Assembly: GCF_002904295.1 (NCBI RefSeq)
Contig: NZ_PPHG01000014.1
Coordinates: forward strand, 124,001 to 188,000
DNA length: 64,000 nt
Reading direction: 5' to 3'
Source: Amycolatopsis sp. CA-128772
GTDB lineage: Bacteria > Actinomycetota > Actinomycetes > Mycobacteriales > Pseudonocardiaceae
The notes below the pieces were generated by a model, which saw nothing but the letters and a program-made list of their open reading frames with translations, was not told the origin of the DNA and ran no database searches. Shown piece by piece: positions 25,347 through 33,554 of the stretch. How positions within the stretch are numbered: the first letter of the stretch is position 1; each line of letters begins with the position of its first letter. The translations under genes and the position numbers were made by a program.

Positions 25347-26369
25347 TTGGCGCGCAACGACTGGAGCAGGCTGGACGAGTCCGACGTCCGCGTGCGTCCG
25401 GGCAAGGGCACCCGGCCCCGCAGCAAACGCCGTCCCGAGCACGCCGACGCCGTCACGGCCATGGTCATCGGCAAGGACCGCGGCCGCTGGACCTGCGCTA
25501 TCGACGCCGATCCCGGCCGGGTGATCACGGCGATGCGAGCCCGCGAGATGGGCCGGACCCCGGTGGTCGTCGGCGACCGGGTCGGCATCGTCGGGGACGT
25601 CTCCGGCAAGCCGGACACCCTCGCGCGGATCGTCCGGGTCGACGACCGCAGCAGCTCCCTGCTGCGCACGGCCGACGACACCGACCCGTACGAGCGGCTG
25701 GTCGTCGCCAACGCCGAGCGCCTGCTGATCGTCACCGCGCTCGCCGATCCCCCGCCGCGCACCGGCTTCATCGACCGCTGCATCGTCGCCTGCTACGCGG
25801 GCGGCGTCGAGCCGGTCCTGTGCCTGACGAAGGCCGACCTGGCCAGCCCGGACGAGCTCCTGGCGGGGTACGCGGGCCTCGACGTCCCGGCGATCGTGAC
25901 CCGGTTCGACGAAGAGCCCGAAGGCCTCGCCGACATGCTGAAGGACCGCGTGACGGCGCTGGTCGGGCATTCCGGCGTCGGCAAGTCCACGCTGGTCAAC
26001 CGCCTGGTGCCGGCCGCCGAGCTGGCCACCGGCGTGGTGAGCGCGGTCGGCAAGGGGCGGCACACGTCCGTCGCGGCGGTGGCGCTGCCGCTGCCGGACG
26101 GCGGCTGGGTGATCGACACCCCCGGCGTGCGGTCGTTCGGGCTGGCCCACGTCACCGCGGACGACATCGTCGACGCCTTCGAGGAGTTCGCCGAGGCCGC
26201 CGAGGAGTGCCCGTCGGGCTGCGGGCACCTGGGCGCGCCCGAGGACCCGGACTGCGCGCTCGACGACGTCGTCACCGAAGGCCGGGCGAGCGCGGAACGG
26301 CTGACGTCACTGCGGCGGCTGCTGGCCTCCCGCGGCGGCCACGAGGTGACCCGCATCACCGAATCCTGA
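25347..26369 (+). CDS. rsgA: Ribosome small subunit-dependent GTPase A
   Basis: A 340-residue circularly permuted GTPase acting in late 30S subunit maturation. The OB fold comes first (AMVIGKDRGRWTCAID and VVVGDRVGIVG), then G4 (LTKADL), G1 (GHSGVGKSTLVNRL), G3 (DTPGVRSFGL) in the permuted order. A C-terminal zinc site follows with Cys residues in ECPSGCGHLG and DCAL. The start is probably TTG at 25347 with GAGAGGA upstream; GTG at 25317 is an alternative. Divergent from the SRAP gene; the expected aroA between them is missing. Confidence 0.93.
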   Translation: MARNDWSRLDESDVRVRPGKGTRPRSKRRPEHADAVTAMVIGKDRGRWTCAIDADPGRVITAMRAREMGRTPVVVGDRVGIVGDVSGKPDTLARIVRVDDRSSSLLRTADDTDPYERLVVANAERLLIVTALADPPPRTGFIDRCIVACYAGGVEPVLCLTKADLASPDELLAGYAGLDVPAIVTRFDEEPEGLADMLKDRVTALVGHSGVGKSTLVNRLVPAAELATGVVSAVGKGRHTSVAAVALPLPDGGWVIDTPGVRSFGLAHVTADDIVDAFEEFAEAAEECPSGCGHLGAPEDPDCALDDVVTEGRASAERLTSLRRLLASRGGHEVTRITES

Positions 26370-26471
26370 GACAACCGGGAACCGACTGCGGATCGTCACC
26401 GTCACAGGTGTAATTATTCGCCCGTTCGGGCGATATGCCGAGCGGACCCATCCGACTCTGAGGGGATTTCG

Positions 26472-27359
26472 ATGCGCAAGACCACCCTGGTCGCCGCGAG
26501 CGCGGCCGTGCTGGCGCTGACGCTGACGGCGTGCAGCGGCAACTCCGGCACCGCCCAGCCGGTCGCCGGCCAGTCCCAGGCCGACGGCGGCAGCAAGGGC
26601 CTCGCGTCCCCGTTCACCGACGCGATCCAGCTGGCGTCGGCGTCGAAGCAGGGCACCGAGCAGTCCAAGTCGGCGAAGTTCAGCATGGAGGGCTCGGCCG
26701 CCGGCCAGACCATGACCGCCACCGGCGCGATGGCGTTCGGCGGCACGGACACCAAGTTCTCGATGACCACCACCTCGGCCGGCCAGACCACCGAGATGCG
26801 CATGGTCGACAAGGTCATGTACATCAAGCTGCCCGCCGACGAGCAGAAGCAGATGGGCACCGACAAGGCGTGGGCCAAGATCTCGGCCGACGGCACCGAC
26901 CCGGTGTCGCAGTCCCTGGGCGGCGCGCTGTCGCAGTCGGCGGACCAGAGCGACCCGAGCAAGATGCTCGAACAGATCTCCAAGGCGGGCCGGATCATCT
27001 CGTCCGACCAGACCGAGCTGAACGGCGAGCAGGTCAACCACTACAAGGTGGAGCTCGACGTGGCCAAGGCCGTCGACCAGTTCACCGGCCAGGCCCCGGC
27101 CGCGACGCGCGACAAGATCGCCGACATGCTCAAGGGCAAGGACATCAAGATCCCGGCCGAGCTGTGGCTGAACAAGGACAACCTGCCGGTGCAGGTCACC
27201 ATGGACCAGGGCCCGATGATGCAGGCGCTGGGCGCGCCGGCGGGCGACTCGAAGTTCACGATGAAGTACAGCGACTGGGGCACCCAGGTCGACGTGACGG
27301 CCCCGCCGGCCGACCAGGTCGTCGACTTCGGCGAGCTGATGAAGAAGGCCGGTCGCTGA
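26472..27359 (+). CDS. Secreted lipoprotein, LppX/LprAFG-like fold (paralogue 1)
   Basis: A 295-residue lipoprotein. The signal peptide ends in lipobox LTAC (near 18-21). A Ser/Gly-rich spacer leads to a repeating beta-strand pattern (KFSMEGSAAGQTMTATGAMA, MVDKVMYIKLPADEQ) typical of LolA/LppX-type half-barrels, ending in KYSDWGTQVDV. Such folds carry lipids across the envelope (family knowledge; not proven here). GAGGGGA precedes the ATG. A near-perfect terminator follows and a shorter paralogue is next. A palindrome CGCCCGTTCGGGCG at about 26420 lies in its upstream region. Confidence 0.8.
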   Translation: MRKTTLVAASAAVLALTLTACSGNSGTAQPVAGQSQADGGSKGLASPFTDAIQLASASKQGTEQSKSAKFSMEGSAAGQTMTATGAMAFGGTDTKFSMTTTSAGQTTEMRMVDKVMYIKLPADEQKQMGTDKAWAKISADGTDPVSQSLGGALSQSADQSDPSKMLEQISKAGRIISSDQTELNGEQVNHYKVELDVAKAVDQFTGQAPAATRDKIADMLKGKDIKIPAELWLNKDNLPVQVTMDQGPMMQALGAPAGDSKFTMKYSDWGTQVDVTAPPADQVVDFGELMKKAGR

Positions 27360-27378
27360 CGCCGGCGACACCGCGTAG

Positions 27379-27421
27379 CAGCGGCTCCCCCGAACGAGTT
27401 CGGGGGAGCCGCTGTGTTTTT
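27379..27421 (+). terminator. Intrinsic terminator after lipoprotein paralogue 1
   Basis: A perfect 17-bp stem (arm CAGCGGCTCCCCCGAAC at 27379-27395) with a two-base loop is followed by TGTTTTTG. It is the most classical terminator in the window, lying ten bases before the next gene's ATG. Confidence 0.9.
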
Positions 27422-27430
27422 GTTGGCGCC

Positions 27431-28183
27431 ATGCGCAAAGCCGCCGTGGTGCTGCTGTTCGCCCTGCTCGCCGGGGCGTGTTCCGACCCACCGCCGCGAC
27501 CGGCGTTCGACGACGCGCGGGCCCTGGCCGACGCGGCCACGACGGCCACGACGACCGCGGGCTCGGCGAAGTTCGGCACGGACGTCGCCGTCGGCTCGGT
27601 CCGCTCGAAGGGCCAAGGCCGGGCGCGGTTCGGCGCGGGCGGAACGGCCCAGGTGATGACGACCGACTTCATCGGCGAGCCGATGGAGCTGCGCGCGGTC
27701 GCCGGGAAGCTGTACGCGAAGGTGCCGGAAGGCTCGCGCGACGAGGTCGGCGCGGGCAAGCCGTGGATCGTGGTCGCGGCGGCCGGGACGGACCCGTTCT
27801 CCCAGGTCCTCGGCGGCAGCCTGACCCAGCTGACCACGCAGAACGACCCGGCGCACACGCTGGGCGAAATCCGCACGGCGGGCACGCTCGTCTCGGCGGA
27901 GCGCGGGCAGCTGAACGGCGTGCCGGCGGAGCACTACCGCGTCGACCTGGACCTGGCCCGCCTGGGCACCGACCTGCCCGCGGGCCTGCCGCCGGACGCG
28001 GCGGGCCGGGTGGGCGGCAAGTTCCCGGTGGAGCTGTGGCTCGACGACGCGCACCGGCCGCTGCAGATCGTCCTCGACCTCTCGCCGATCCTGCCGGGCT
28101 CCGAAGCCCGCATCACCACGCGCTATTCGGACTGGGGCACCCCGGTGGACGTCCAGCCGCCGCCCCCGGGCGAAGTGGGGTAG
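27431..28183 (+). CDS. Secreted lipoprotein, LppX/LprAFG-like fold (paralogue 2)
   Basis: A 250-residue lipoprotein with lipobox LAGAC (near 17) and the same plan as the gene before it. Shared segments include KPWIVVAAAGTDPFSQVLGG versus KAWAKISADGTDPVSQSLGG, the LNGVPAEHYRVDLD / LNGEQVNHYKVELD pair and the ending YSDWGTPVDVQ. It is therefore a tandem duplicate that has diverged. The ATG at 27431 lies directly behind the terminator of paralogue 1, so it either needs its own promoter within the hairpin region or depends on readthrough. Its C-terminus is proline-rich. Confidence 0.82.
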   Translation: MRKAAVVLLFALLAGACSDPPPRPAFDDARALADAATTATTTAGSAKFGTDVAVGSVRSKGQGRARFGAGGTAQVMTTDFIGEPMELRAVAGKLYAKVPEGSRDEVGAGKPWIVVAAAGTDPFSQVLGGSLTQLTTQNDPAHTLGEIRTAGTLVSAERGQLNGVPAEHYRVDLDLARLGTDLPAGLPPDAAGRVGGKFPVELWLDDAHRPLQIVLDLSPILPGSEARITTRYSDWGTPVDVQPPPPGEVG

Positions 28184-28234
28184 TCACGTTTCCGCCCGCT
28201 GTCTCGTCCGGGGGTCATCAGGAAGGAGACGGAC

Positions 28235-29101
28235 ATGCGGGTGCTGGTGATCGGGGCAACGGGCGTGCTGGGCGCGCCGGCGGTGGCGAAGCTGCTCGCG
28301 GCGGGCCACGAGGTGAGCGGCCTGACCCACTCGAAAGGCGTGGCGGCGACCGGCGCGAAGCCGGTGACCGGGGACTTGTTCTCGGCGGATTCGCTGGTCA
28401 CGGCGTTGCGCGGGCACGACGCGGTGGTGAACCTGGCCACACGCATCCCCCGCAAGATGACGAGCAAGGCGGCGTGGGCGGCGAACGACCGGGTGCGGGT
28501 GTCGGGAAGCGCGGCGCTGGCGGAGGCGGTCCGGCAGGTCGAAGAGGTGCGGATCGTGGTCCAGGAGGGCATCTCGTTCGTGTACGCGGACGGCGGTTCC
28601 CGGCTGCTCACCGAGGACGCTCCCCTGCGTCCCGGGGTGGTGACGGCGTCTTCGCTGGTGGCGCACGAGAACGTGGCGGCGCTGACGGACCGCACGGTGG
28701 TCCGCCTGCGGATCGGCCAGCTGGTGGGCCCGGACGCGGCAACCTCGGCCCTGCTGGCGGCGGCCCGCCGCGGAGCGCCGCTGATCATGGGCGCGCGGGA
28801 GGATTGGACAACGGCGATCCACCCGTCGGACGCGGCAGCGGCGGTGGTGGCGGCTCTGGAGGCCCCGGCAGGGGTCTACAACGTGGGGGCGCCACCGGTG
28901 TCGAAGGCAGAACTGGGGGCGGCCATGGCCGCGGCGGCGGGGGTGCGGCGGGCGCGGGCGTTGCCGAAGTGGCTCGTGTCGCGGATCGCGCTGGCGGAGC
29001 CGATGGGACGGTCGCAGCGGGTCGACTCGGGGAAGCTGGTGGATGCGACCGGGTGGAAGTGTGAACGGCCGGTTCCGGGCCCGGAGTGGTTCGTGGACTG
29101 A
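28235..29101 (+). CDS. NAD(P)-dependent SDR/epimerase family protein
   Basis: A 288-residue extended Rossmann protein. The cofactor loop VIGATGVLGAPAV (G-x2-G-x2-G) is at residues 5-17 and VVNLATRIPRK near 67. The usual YxxxK catalytic pair is not clear: the equivalent region reads QEGISFVYADGG, so this may be an atypical SDR or a NAD(P)-binding sensor. A C-terminal substrate domain (GVYNVGAPPVSKAELGAAMA) is present. AAGGAG lies seven bases before the ATG. Downstream lies a decayed transposase. Reaction unknown. Confidence 0.82.
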   Translation: MRVLVIGATGVLGAPAVAKLLAAGHEVSGLTHSKGVAATGAKPVTGDLFSADSLVTALRGHDAVVNLATRIPRKMTSKAAWAANDRVRVSGSAALAEAVRQVEEVRIVVQEGISFVYADGGSRLLTEDAPLRPGVVTASSLVAHENVAALTDRTVVRLRIGQLVGPDAATSALLAAARRGAPLIMGAREDWTTAIHPSDAAAAVVAALEAPAGVYNVGAPPVSKAELGAAMAAAAGVRRARALPKWLVSRIALAEPMGRSQRVDSGKLVDATGWKCERPVPGPEWFVD

Positions 29102-29172
29102 GGTTCTTTGCGGTCCGACAACCGGGGCTCAGGGCGGGCGGCCAGTACCCCTCGACCTGCTCGGCCACCGGT

Positions 29173-29440
29173 TTTCCGTTGCCGGAGAGAAACTTTCGCG
29201 ATCGCGGTGAGTTCGCGGTAACCGGCCTTGGCGATGCCGGCCACCGCAACGGGACAGCAGCTCCAGCACCGCCGGGTGGCTGATGCCGGGGCCGATGGCA
29301 TGTTCAAGGGTGGGATGAAACCTCACCAGCTCGGCCAGCGTCTCGTCGCCGGCATCAACAGGCCGCAGGGTGTGGCGCCGGGAACGTCTTCGACCGGCCC
29401 GGATGGAGATCGGCGATACGGCGCATCGCCAGGCCAGCAG
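29173..29440 (-). pseudogene. IS110-family transposase remnant (frameshifted)
   Basis: On the minus strand ELVRFHPTLEHAIGPGISHP (frame at 29359-29240) continues after a frame change as VAGIAKAGYRELTAIAKVSL (29241-29188). Together these read like one continuous stretch of the C-terminal transposase_20 region of IS110 elements. Weak similarity (RRIADLH) extends upstream to about 29440 in a third frame. The N-terminal DEDD catalytic region and the element ends are missing, so this is an old fragment. Confidence 0.5.
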
Positions 29441-29505
29441 GTGGGTGACCTGAGGACCGGCCGTGCGCACGACCGCCACCGGCGGCGGAACCCCTACTTC
29501 GAGCC

Positions 29506-29541
29506 GAGTTGTCCACAGGTGACCACACCTGTGGACAACTC
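29506..29541. promoter_or_regulatory. Perfect palindrome with two inverted DnaA-box 9-mers
   Basis: A 16-bp-arm perfect inverted repeat (left arm GAGTTGTCCACAGGTG, loop ACCA). Each arm contains TTGTCCACA, the DnaA-box form preferred in Streptomyces and Mycobacterium. It overlaps the stop codon of the DUF6912 gene and could also act as its terminator, though no T run follows. Confidence 0.75.
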
Positions 29542-30031
29542 AGAGCAGCTCCAGCAGGAACGGCAGCTCCTGCGGCGCGTACCAGGCCAGCTCGTGGTCC
29601 TCGGCATCGCCCAAAGTGAACTCCGCGTCCGGGTCGCCCAGGTCCGCCGCGTCGATCACCGCCGCCGCGGCCGAGACCGCCTCGGCTGCCTCGGGTGCGT
29701 CCACGTGGATCGCCGCCACCGCTTTCAGGGGGATCGGGCCGCCGATGCGGACCACCGGTGCGTCCAGGTCGGGGCGCAACGTCACGCCCTCGACGTCCGC
29801 CGAGACCACCACGCGGCGTGGCTCGCCCTTCTCCTCCGCCGCGATCAGGCGCAGGGATGCGCGGGCCGCGTCCAGCAGGGCCGCGTACTCCAGCTCCTCG
29901 TCCGAACCGCTCACGTACGCCTCGCGCAACGCCGGCGTCAGCGCGAAGGCCGTTCCGCTGCGGGCGCGGAACTCCCCCGATGACTCGAGGTCGCGAAGCA
30001 TCGCGATGGTCGCAGGCAGATAGACCCTCAC
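29540..30031 (-). CDS. DUF6912 family conserved protein
   Basis: A 163-residue protein found beside wax ester synthase genes in actinobacteria. It starts VRVYLPATIAMLRDLESSGEF, contains FALTPALREAYVSGSDEELEYAAL and an acidic C-terminal half (DAADLGDPDAEFTLGDAEDHELAWY). No catalytic motif is recognised. GTG at 30031 overlaps the stop of the upstream acyltransferase gene in GTGA, so the two are translationally coupled, which points to a linked but unknown role. The gene ends on the DnaA-box palindrome. Confidence 0.78.
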   Translation of the reverse strand: MRVYLPATIAMLRDLESSGEFRARSGTAFALTPALREAYVSGSDEELEYAALLDAARASLRLIAAEEKGEPRRVVVSADVEGVTLRPDLDAPVVRIGGPIPLKAVAAIHVDAPEAAEAVSAAAAVIDAADLGDPDAEFTLGDAEDHELAWYAPQELPFLLELL

Positions 30032-31434
30032 CAGTGCGCACCCTTCAGCTCTTCCAAGGACTCTTCGATCATCCCGGCCACCAGGTCCACGTCGAACGCG
30101 GCCTTGCGGTCGCCGTTGAGTCCGAAGTAGACGCCACCGTGGTAGGACGTCACCCCGATCGCCAGCGCCTGCGTGCGCATCAACGGCATCACCGGGAACA
30201 TCTCGACCAGTCTGGCCTCTCCCGCGTACATCGGCACCTGCGGGCCCGGTGAATTGGTCACCATGACGTTGAAGATGCGCCCGGACAGCGACCCCGCCGC
30301 GCGTGCGCCGAGGGAGTGCAGGGTAGCCGGGGCGAAGCCGCCCACCTTGAGCAGGCCGCGCGCCGCCACCGAACGGCCCGAATCGAGGTGCTCGGCCATC
30401 GCGTGGCCGATGTGCTGCAGCCGCAGGACCGGGTTCGGCTCGCCGACCGGCAGGTCCACCAGGTACGCCGCCACCTGGTTGCCGACCAGGGCCGGCGTCG
30501 AGAACTCGGCCGTCTCCGCGTCGCGGACCGCCAGCGGCACCAGCGCGCGGATCGTCGTGTCCGGCGTCAGCTGCTCCTCGCGCGAGAGCAGCCACTCGCG
30601 CAGCGCGCCGGTGATGGCGGCGAGGACGACGTCGTTGACCGTGCCGCCGTGCGCCGCGCGGATCTTGCGGAAGTCCTCCAGGCGCGTGCGCACCACCGCG
30701 AACACGCGGCCGCCCGAAACCCGGACGTTCAGCGGCCCGGGCGGCGCCGGGCTCACCAGCGTGCGCAGCGTCGACGCCACGCCGCCGACCGTCTCGGCGA
30801 ACTTGCCCGCCGCCGCGAACGCGTCGTTCGCCGCCGAGCGGACGTTCTCCACCACCTCGCCCGGCCGCTGGACGCCCTCGCTGATCGCGTCCATGACCAG
30901 CTGGGTGCGGCTCGGCTCGCGGCGCGGTGCCCAGATGTCCTCGAACGGCTCCGGCTCGGCCGGCGCCGGGTCGAGGATGAGCTGGCCGAGGTCGATCGTG
31001 CCGACACCATCCACAACGGACTGGTGAGTCTTCGTCACCAGCGCCACCCGGTCGCCGGCCAGGCCCTCGATGAAATACGCCTCCCAGAGCGGCCGCTCCG
31101 GCGCCAGCCGCCGCGACATCAGCCGCGCGACCAGGTCGAACAGCTGCTCGTCGCTGCCCGGCTGGGGCAGCGCCGAACGCCGGACGTGGTAGCTGAGGTC
31201 GAAGTCGACGTCGTCCACCCACACCGGCCGCGCCAGGTGGCCGGGCACCTCGAGCACGCGCTGGCGGTACCGCGGCAGGTACGCCAGCCGGCCCCCGATG
31301 AGGTCGAGCAGCTGCGCGTAGCCGAACCCGGACCGCGGCCGCTCGAAGATCGCCACCCCGCCGACGTGCATCGGCGTCGCGTGGTCCTCGAGGTAGAGGA
31401 ACGAGGCGTCCAGCGCGGAAAGGCGGTCGGGCAT
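30028..31434 (-). CDS. Wax ester synthase/diacylglycerol acyltransferase (WS/DGAT), active-site variant
   Basis: A 468-residue WES acyltransferase (tgs3-like by position) that would make triacylglycerol or wax esters from acyl-CoA. The N-terminus RLSALDASFLYLEDHATPMHVGG is diagnostic, and PLWEAYFIEGL, NDVVLAAITGALR and the C-terminal NSPGPQVPMYAGEARL blocks are present. The active-site motif, normally HHxxxDG, reads THQSVVDG (near 135): the second, catalytic histidine is glutamine. The enzyme may be inactive or altered. ATG at 31434. First gene of an operon with the DUF6912 gene; divergent from the TrmH-type gene across an 88-bp repeated element. Confidence 0.92.
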   Translation of the reverse strand: MPDRLSALDASFLYLEDHATPMHVGGVAIFERPRSGFGYAQLLDLIGGRLAYLPRYRQRVLEVPGHLARPVWVDDVDFDLSYHVRRSALPQPGSDEQLFDLVARLMSRRLAPERPLWEAYFIEGLAGDRVALVTKTHQSVVDGVGTIDLGQLILDPAPAEPEPFEDIWAPRREPSRTQLVMDAISEGVQRPGEVVENVRSAANDAFAAAGKFAETVGGVASTLRTLVSPAPPGPLNVRVSGGRVFAVVRTRLEDFRKIRAAHGGTVNDVVLAAITGALREWLLSREEQLTPDTTIRALVPLAVRDAETAEFSTPALVGNQVAAYLVDLPVGEPNPVLRLQHIGHAMAEHLDSGRSVAARGLLKVGGFAPATLHSLGARAAGSLSGRIFNVMVTNSPGPQVPMYAGEARLVEMFPVMPLMRTQALAIGVTSYHGGVYFGLNGDRKAAFDVDLVAGMIEESLEELKGAHW

Positions 31435-31453
31435 GGGCCGATCCTTTCATGAC

Positions 31454-31541
31454 GAACCTTATTCTGGTCAGGCCGGCGCCACGGGCCGCGACCTGCACAT
31501 CCATCGCAACTGTCGCGCCGGCCGACGGCTGAACAAGGTTC
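31454..31541 (+). repeat. 88-bp MITE-like element, copy 1
   Basis: Begins GAACCTTATTCTGGTCAGGC and ends CGACGGCTGAACAAGGTTC, with inverted termini (GAACCTT/AAGGTTC). The reverse complement of 36629-36715 matches it over its whole length except for a variable centre. It fills most of the divergent promoter region between the WS/DGAT and TrmH-type genes. Confidence 0.9.
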
Positions 31542-31558
31542 GATGCGAGACTGCCGGT

Positions 31559-32320
31559 GTGGGTGATGAGTCGACGATCTCGCCGAAGGACCGCTTCCTG
31601 ACCGTCTACGGCCGGAAGCCGGTGCTCGAGGCGCTGGCGGACGCCGGTCTGCGCGTGGACAAGGTGATCCTCGCCGACACCGCGCGCGGCCCCGGCGCGG
31701 CCGAGATCCAGCGCGCGGCGAAGGCCGCCGGCGTGCCGGTGCAGCGCGCCAGCGAGCACCGGGTCAAGGTCCTCGCCGGCAACGGCAAGCAGGACCAGGG
31801 CGTGCTCGCCGACGTCGTCGCGCCGCGGATGCGAGCGCTTTCCGCGGCGCTGGCCGACCGGCGCCCGCCGTCGCGGGTGCTGCTCCTGGACGGCATCACC
31901 ACGCCGGCGAACGTCGGCATGATCCTGCGCACCGCGACCGCGGCCGGGCTGGACGGCGTGATCGTGCCCCGGCGCGGCGTCGCGGCGCTGGACCCGATGG
32001 TCGTCAAGGCGTCGGCCGGGGTGGCGTTCCGCGCGCCGGTGCTGCGCTGCGGGTCGGCGCGGGAGGCCGCGGAACTGCTCAGCGAAGCCGGCTACGGGGT
32101 CTACGCGCTGGGCGCGTCGGCGCGCACCACGGTGTTCGACGTGGACCTGCCGCAGCGCGCCGCGTTCGTCCTCGGCGGCGAGACGGCCGGGGTCGGGCCG
32201 GAGGTCGGCGAGCTCGTCACGGAGTGGCTGTCGATCCCGATGCCGGGCGACGCCGAGTCGCTGAACGTCTCGGCCGCCGCCGCGGTGCTGTCGTTCGAGC
32301 TGGTCCGCCGCGCGCGCTGA
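31559..32320 (+). CDS. TrmH/SpoU family RNA 2'-O-methyltransferase
   Basis: A 253-residue SPOUT methyltransferase. The N-terminal substrate-binding domain (YGRKPVLEALADAGLRVDKV) is followed by the knotted catalytic domain with motif 1 LLLDGITTPANVGMILRTA, motif 2 FVLGGETAGVGPEV and motif 3 SIPMPGDAESLNVSAAAAVL. These are the SAM-binding trefoil-knot residues. It modifies ribose in rRNA or tRNA; which RNA is unknown. GTG at 31559 is just 18 bases downstream of the 88-bp element, so the element must supply or contain its promoter. Confidence 0.9.
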   Translation: MGDESTISPKDRFLTVYGRKPVLEALADAGLRVDKVILADTARGPGAAEIQRAAKAAGVPVQRASEHRVKVLAGNGKQDQGVLADVVAPRMRALSAALADRRPPSRVLLLDGITTPANVGMILRTATAAGLDGVIVPRRGVAALDPMVVKASAGVAFRAPVLRCGSAREAAELLSEAGYGVYALGASARTTVFDVDLPQRAAFVLGGETAGVGPEVGELVTEWLSIPMPGDAESLNVSAAAAVLSFELVRRAR

Positions 32321-32323
32321 CCC

Positions 32324-32725
32324 TCACCCGCCGGGGAACAGCACCGCGAGCTCCGCCAGCGTTTCGCCGACCGACCGGTGCTGCACCCCGACCATGCCCG
32401 CCTGCACGGCGCCGCGGATGTTCGTCGCGGAGTCGTCGACGAACGCGCAGTGCGTGGCGGGCAGGCCGAGCCGGTCGGCCGCGATCAGGTAGACCGCCGG
32501 GTCCGGTTTGGCCACGCCGACCTCGCCGGAGAACACCAGAGCGTCGAAATAGTCGGACATCGTGTTCTTGACCTCGTCCGAGGCCCCGGGGGCGTTGGAC
32601 AGCAGCGCGGTGCGGACGCCGCGCTCGCGCGCGGACGCCAGGTAGTCGTAGAACCGGCCGGCGTCGGGATCGGTGAGAACTCCGGCGAAATCGACCAATA
32701 GCCCTTTCAGCACCCGGCACACCAT
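32324..32725 (-). CDS. HAD-like hydrolase, small form
   Basis: A 133-residue haloacid-dehalogenase-like protein without an obvious cap domain. Motif I is VDFAGVLTDPD (nucleophile Asp present, second Asp replaced by Ala), motif II LLSNAPG, motif III VAKPDPAVY and motif IV FVDDSATNIRGA. Loss of the second Asp occurs in the FDFGGVL branch of HAD-IA proteins. Substrate unknown. The start is ATG at 32725 or GTG at 32713. Convergent with the TrmH-type gene, whose stop is three bases away. Confidence 0.8.
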   Translation of the reverse strand: MVCRVLKGLLVDFAGVLTDPDAGRFYDYLASARERGVRTALLSNAPGASDEVKNTMSDYFDALVFSGEVGVAKPDPAVYLIAADRLGLPATHCAFVDDSATNIRGAVQAGMVGVQHRSVGETLAELAVLFPGG

Positions 32726-32896
32726 AGCCGGGGCGGCAACGCGTGTCTCGCAGTGCGCAACAACACGGCCGCCAGTACCGCATCGGGTGCGGGGAATCCA
32801 CGGCTTCGGCGGTTCCGGCCCGGATCGAGCGATTCCGGTGTCCTTTTCGGCCGGTTGCCCCCTCCAAGGGAATGCCGAGTCAGGGAGGGAAGGAAA

Positions 32897-33346
32897 ATGA
32901 TCGAGGAACACCGGTTGCGGACGCTGTCCGACTACGAAGCGCCACGCCCGGCTGATCAGGCAGTGACCCCGCAGGAGCACCGCCGCGGCGGCCGGTGGCC
33001 GGTGCCGAGGCAGCTCGACGCGGGCGAACTGGGCCACCTGCTGAACATGCTGCTGGAGGCGTACGACGGCCGACGCCCGGCGGCGCAGGTCAGGGCGCTG
33101 GTGGCCCCGGAGGTCTACACCGGCCTCAGCGGGCCACGCCTGCCGAGGCCACGCCACCGGACGCAGACGATCCACACGTGCACGCCGGCACCGGACGTGC
33201 TCGAGGCGTGCGCCCGCGTGGAGGCGGACGGCCGGTCGTTCGCACTGGCGGCCCGCTTCACCCGCACGCCGACGGGCTGGCGGTGCGAGCGGTTCGCGCT
33301 GCTGCGGCCCCAGGAGCCGGGCACGCCGAGCCGGCGCGCGGCGTGA
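32897..33346 (+). CDS. Rv3235-like protein
   Basis: A 149-residue protein similar to M. tuberculosis Rv3235, found between the wax ester synthase and secA in this block. It has a proline-rich N-terminus and a compact C-terminal domain (LGHLLNMLLEAYDGRRPAAQ, then CARVEADGRSFALAARF and GWRCERFALLRP). No known active site. ATG at 32897 is preceded by GGGAGGGAAGGA. A function is not established for the family. Confidence 0.78.
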   Translation: MIEEHRLRTLSDYEAPRPADQAVTPQEHRRGGRWPVPRQLDAGELGHLLNMLLEAYDGRRPAAQVRALVAPEVYTGLSGPRLPRPRHRTQTIHTCTPAPDVLEACARVEADGRSFALAARFTRTPTGWRCERFALLRPQEPGTPSRRAA

Positions 33347-33554
33347 GGCGGCTGTTCGGTGCTCGCTCGCCACCGCAGCCCGAGACGGGAATCGCGCGGT
33401 GCCGGGCTGGATCGGTGCGGCGCGAGCCGGGAGATTGGCGTTCGCCGAGCCACGCCCGCCTCGGGCGGAGGCGAACCACGCGTGTGTCGTTTTCGGACAC
33501 TTTGGCGCGAAACTTTTTCGGATTCAGCGCCGGCGTCCGGTTCCCGGATACGAA

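Noticed and set aside
33347..33554. Small gene between the Rv3235-like gene and secA
   Set aside because: Open frames here have poor codon bias and no start signals; the stretch leads into the secA terminator.
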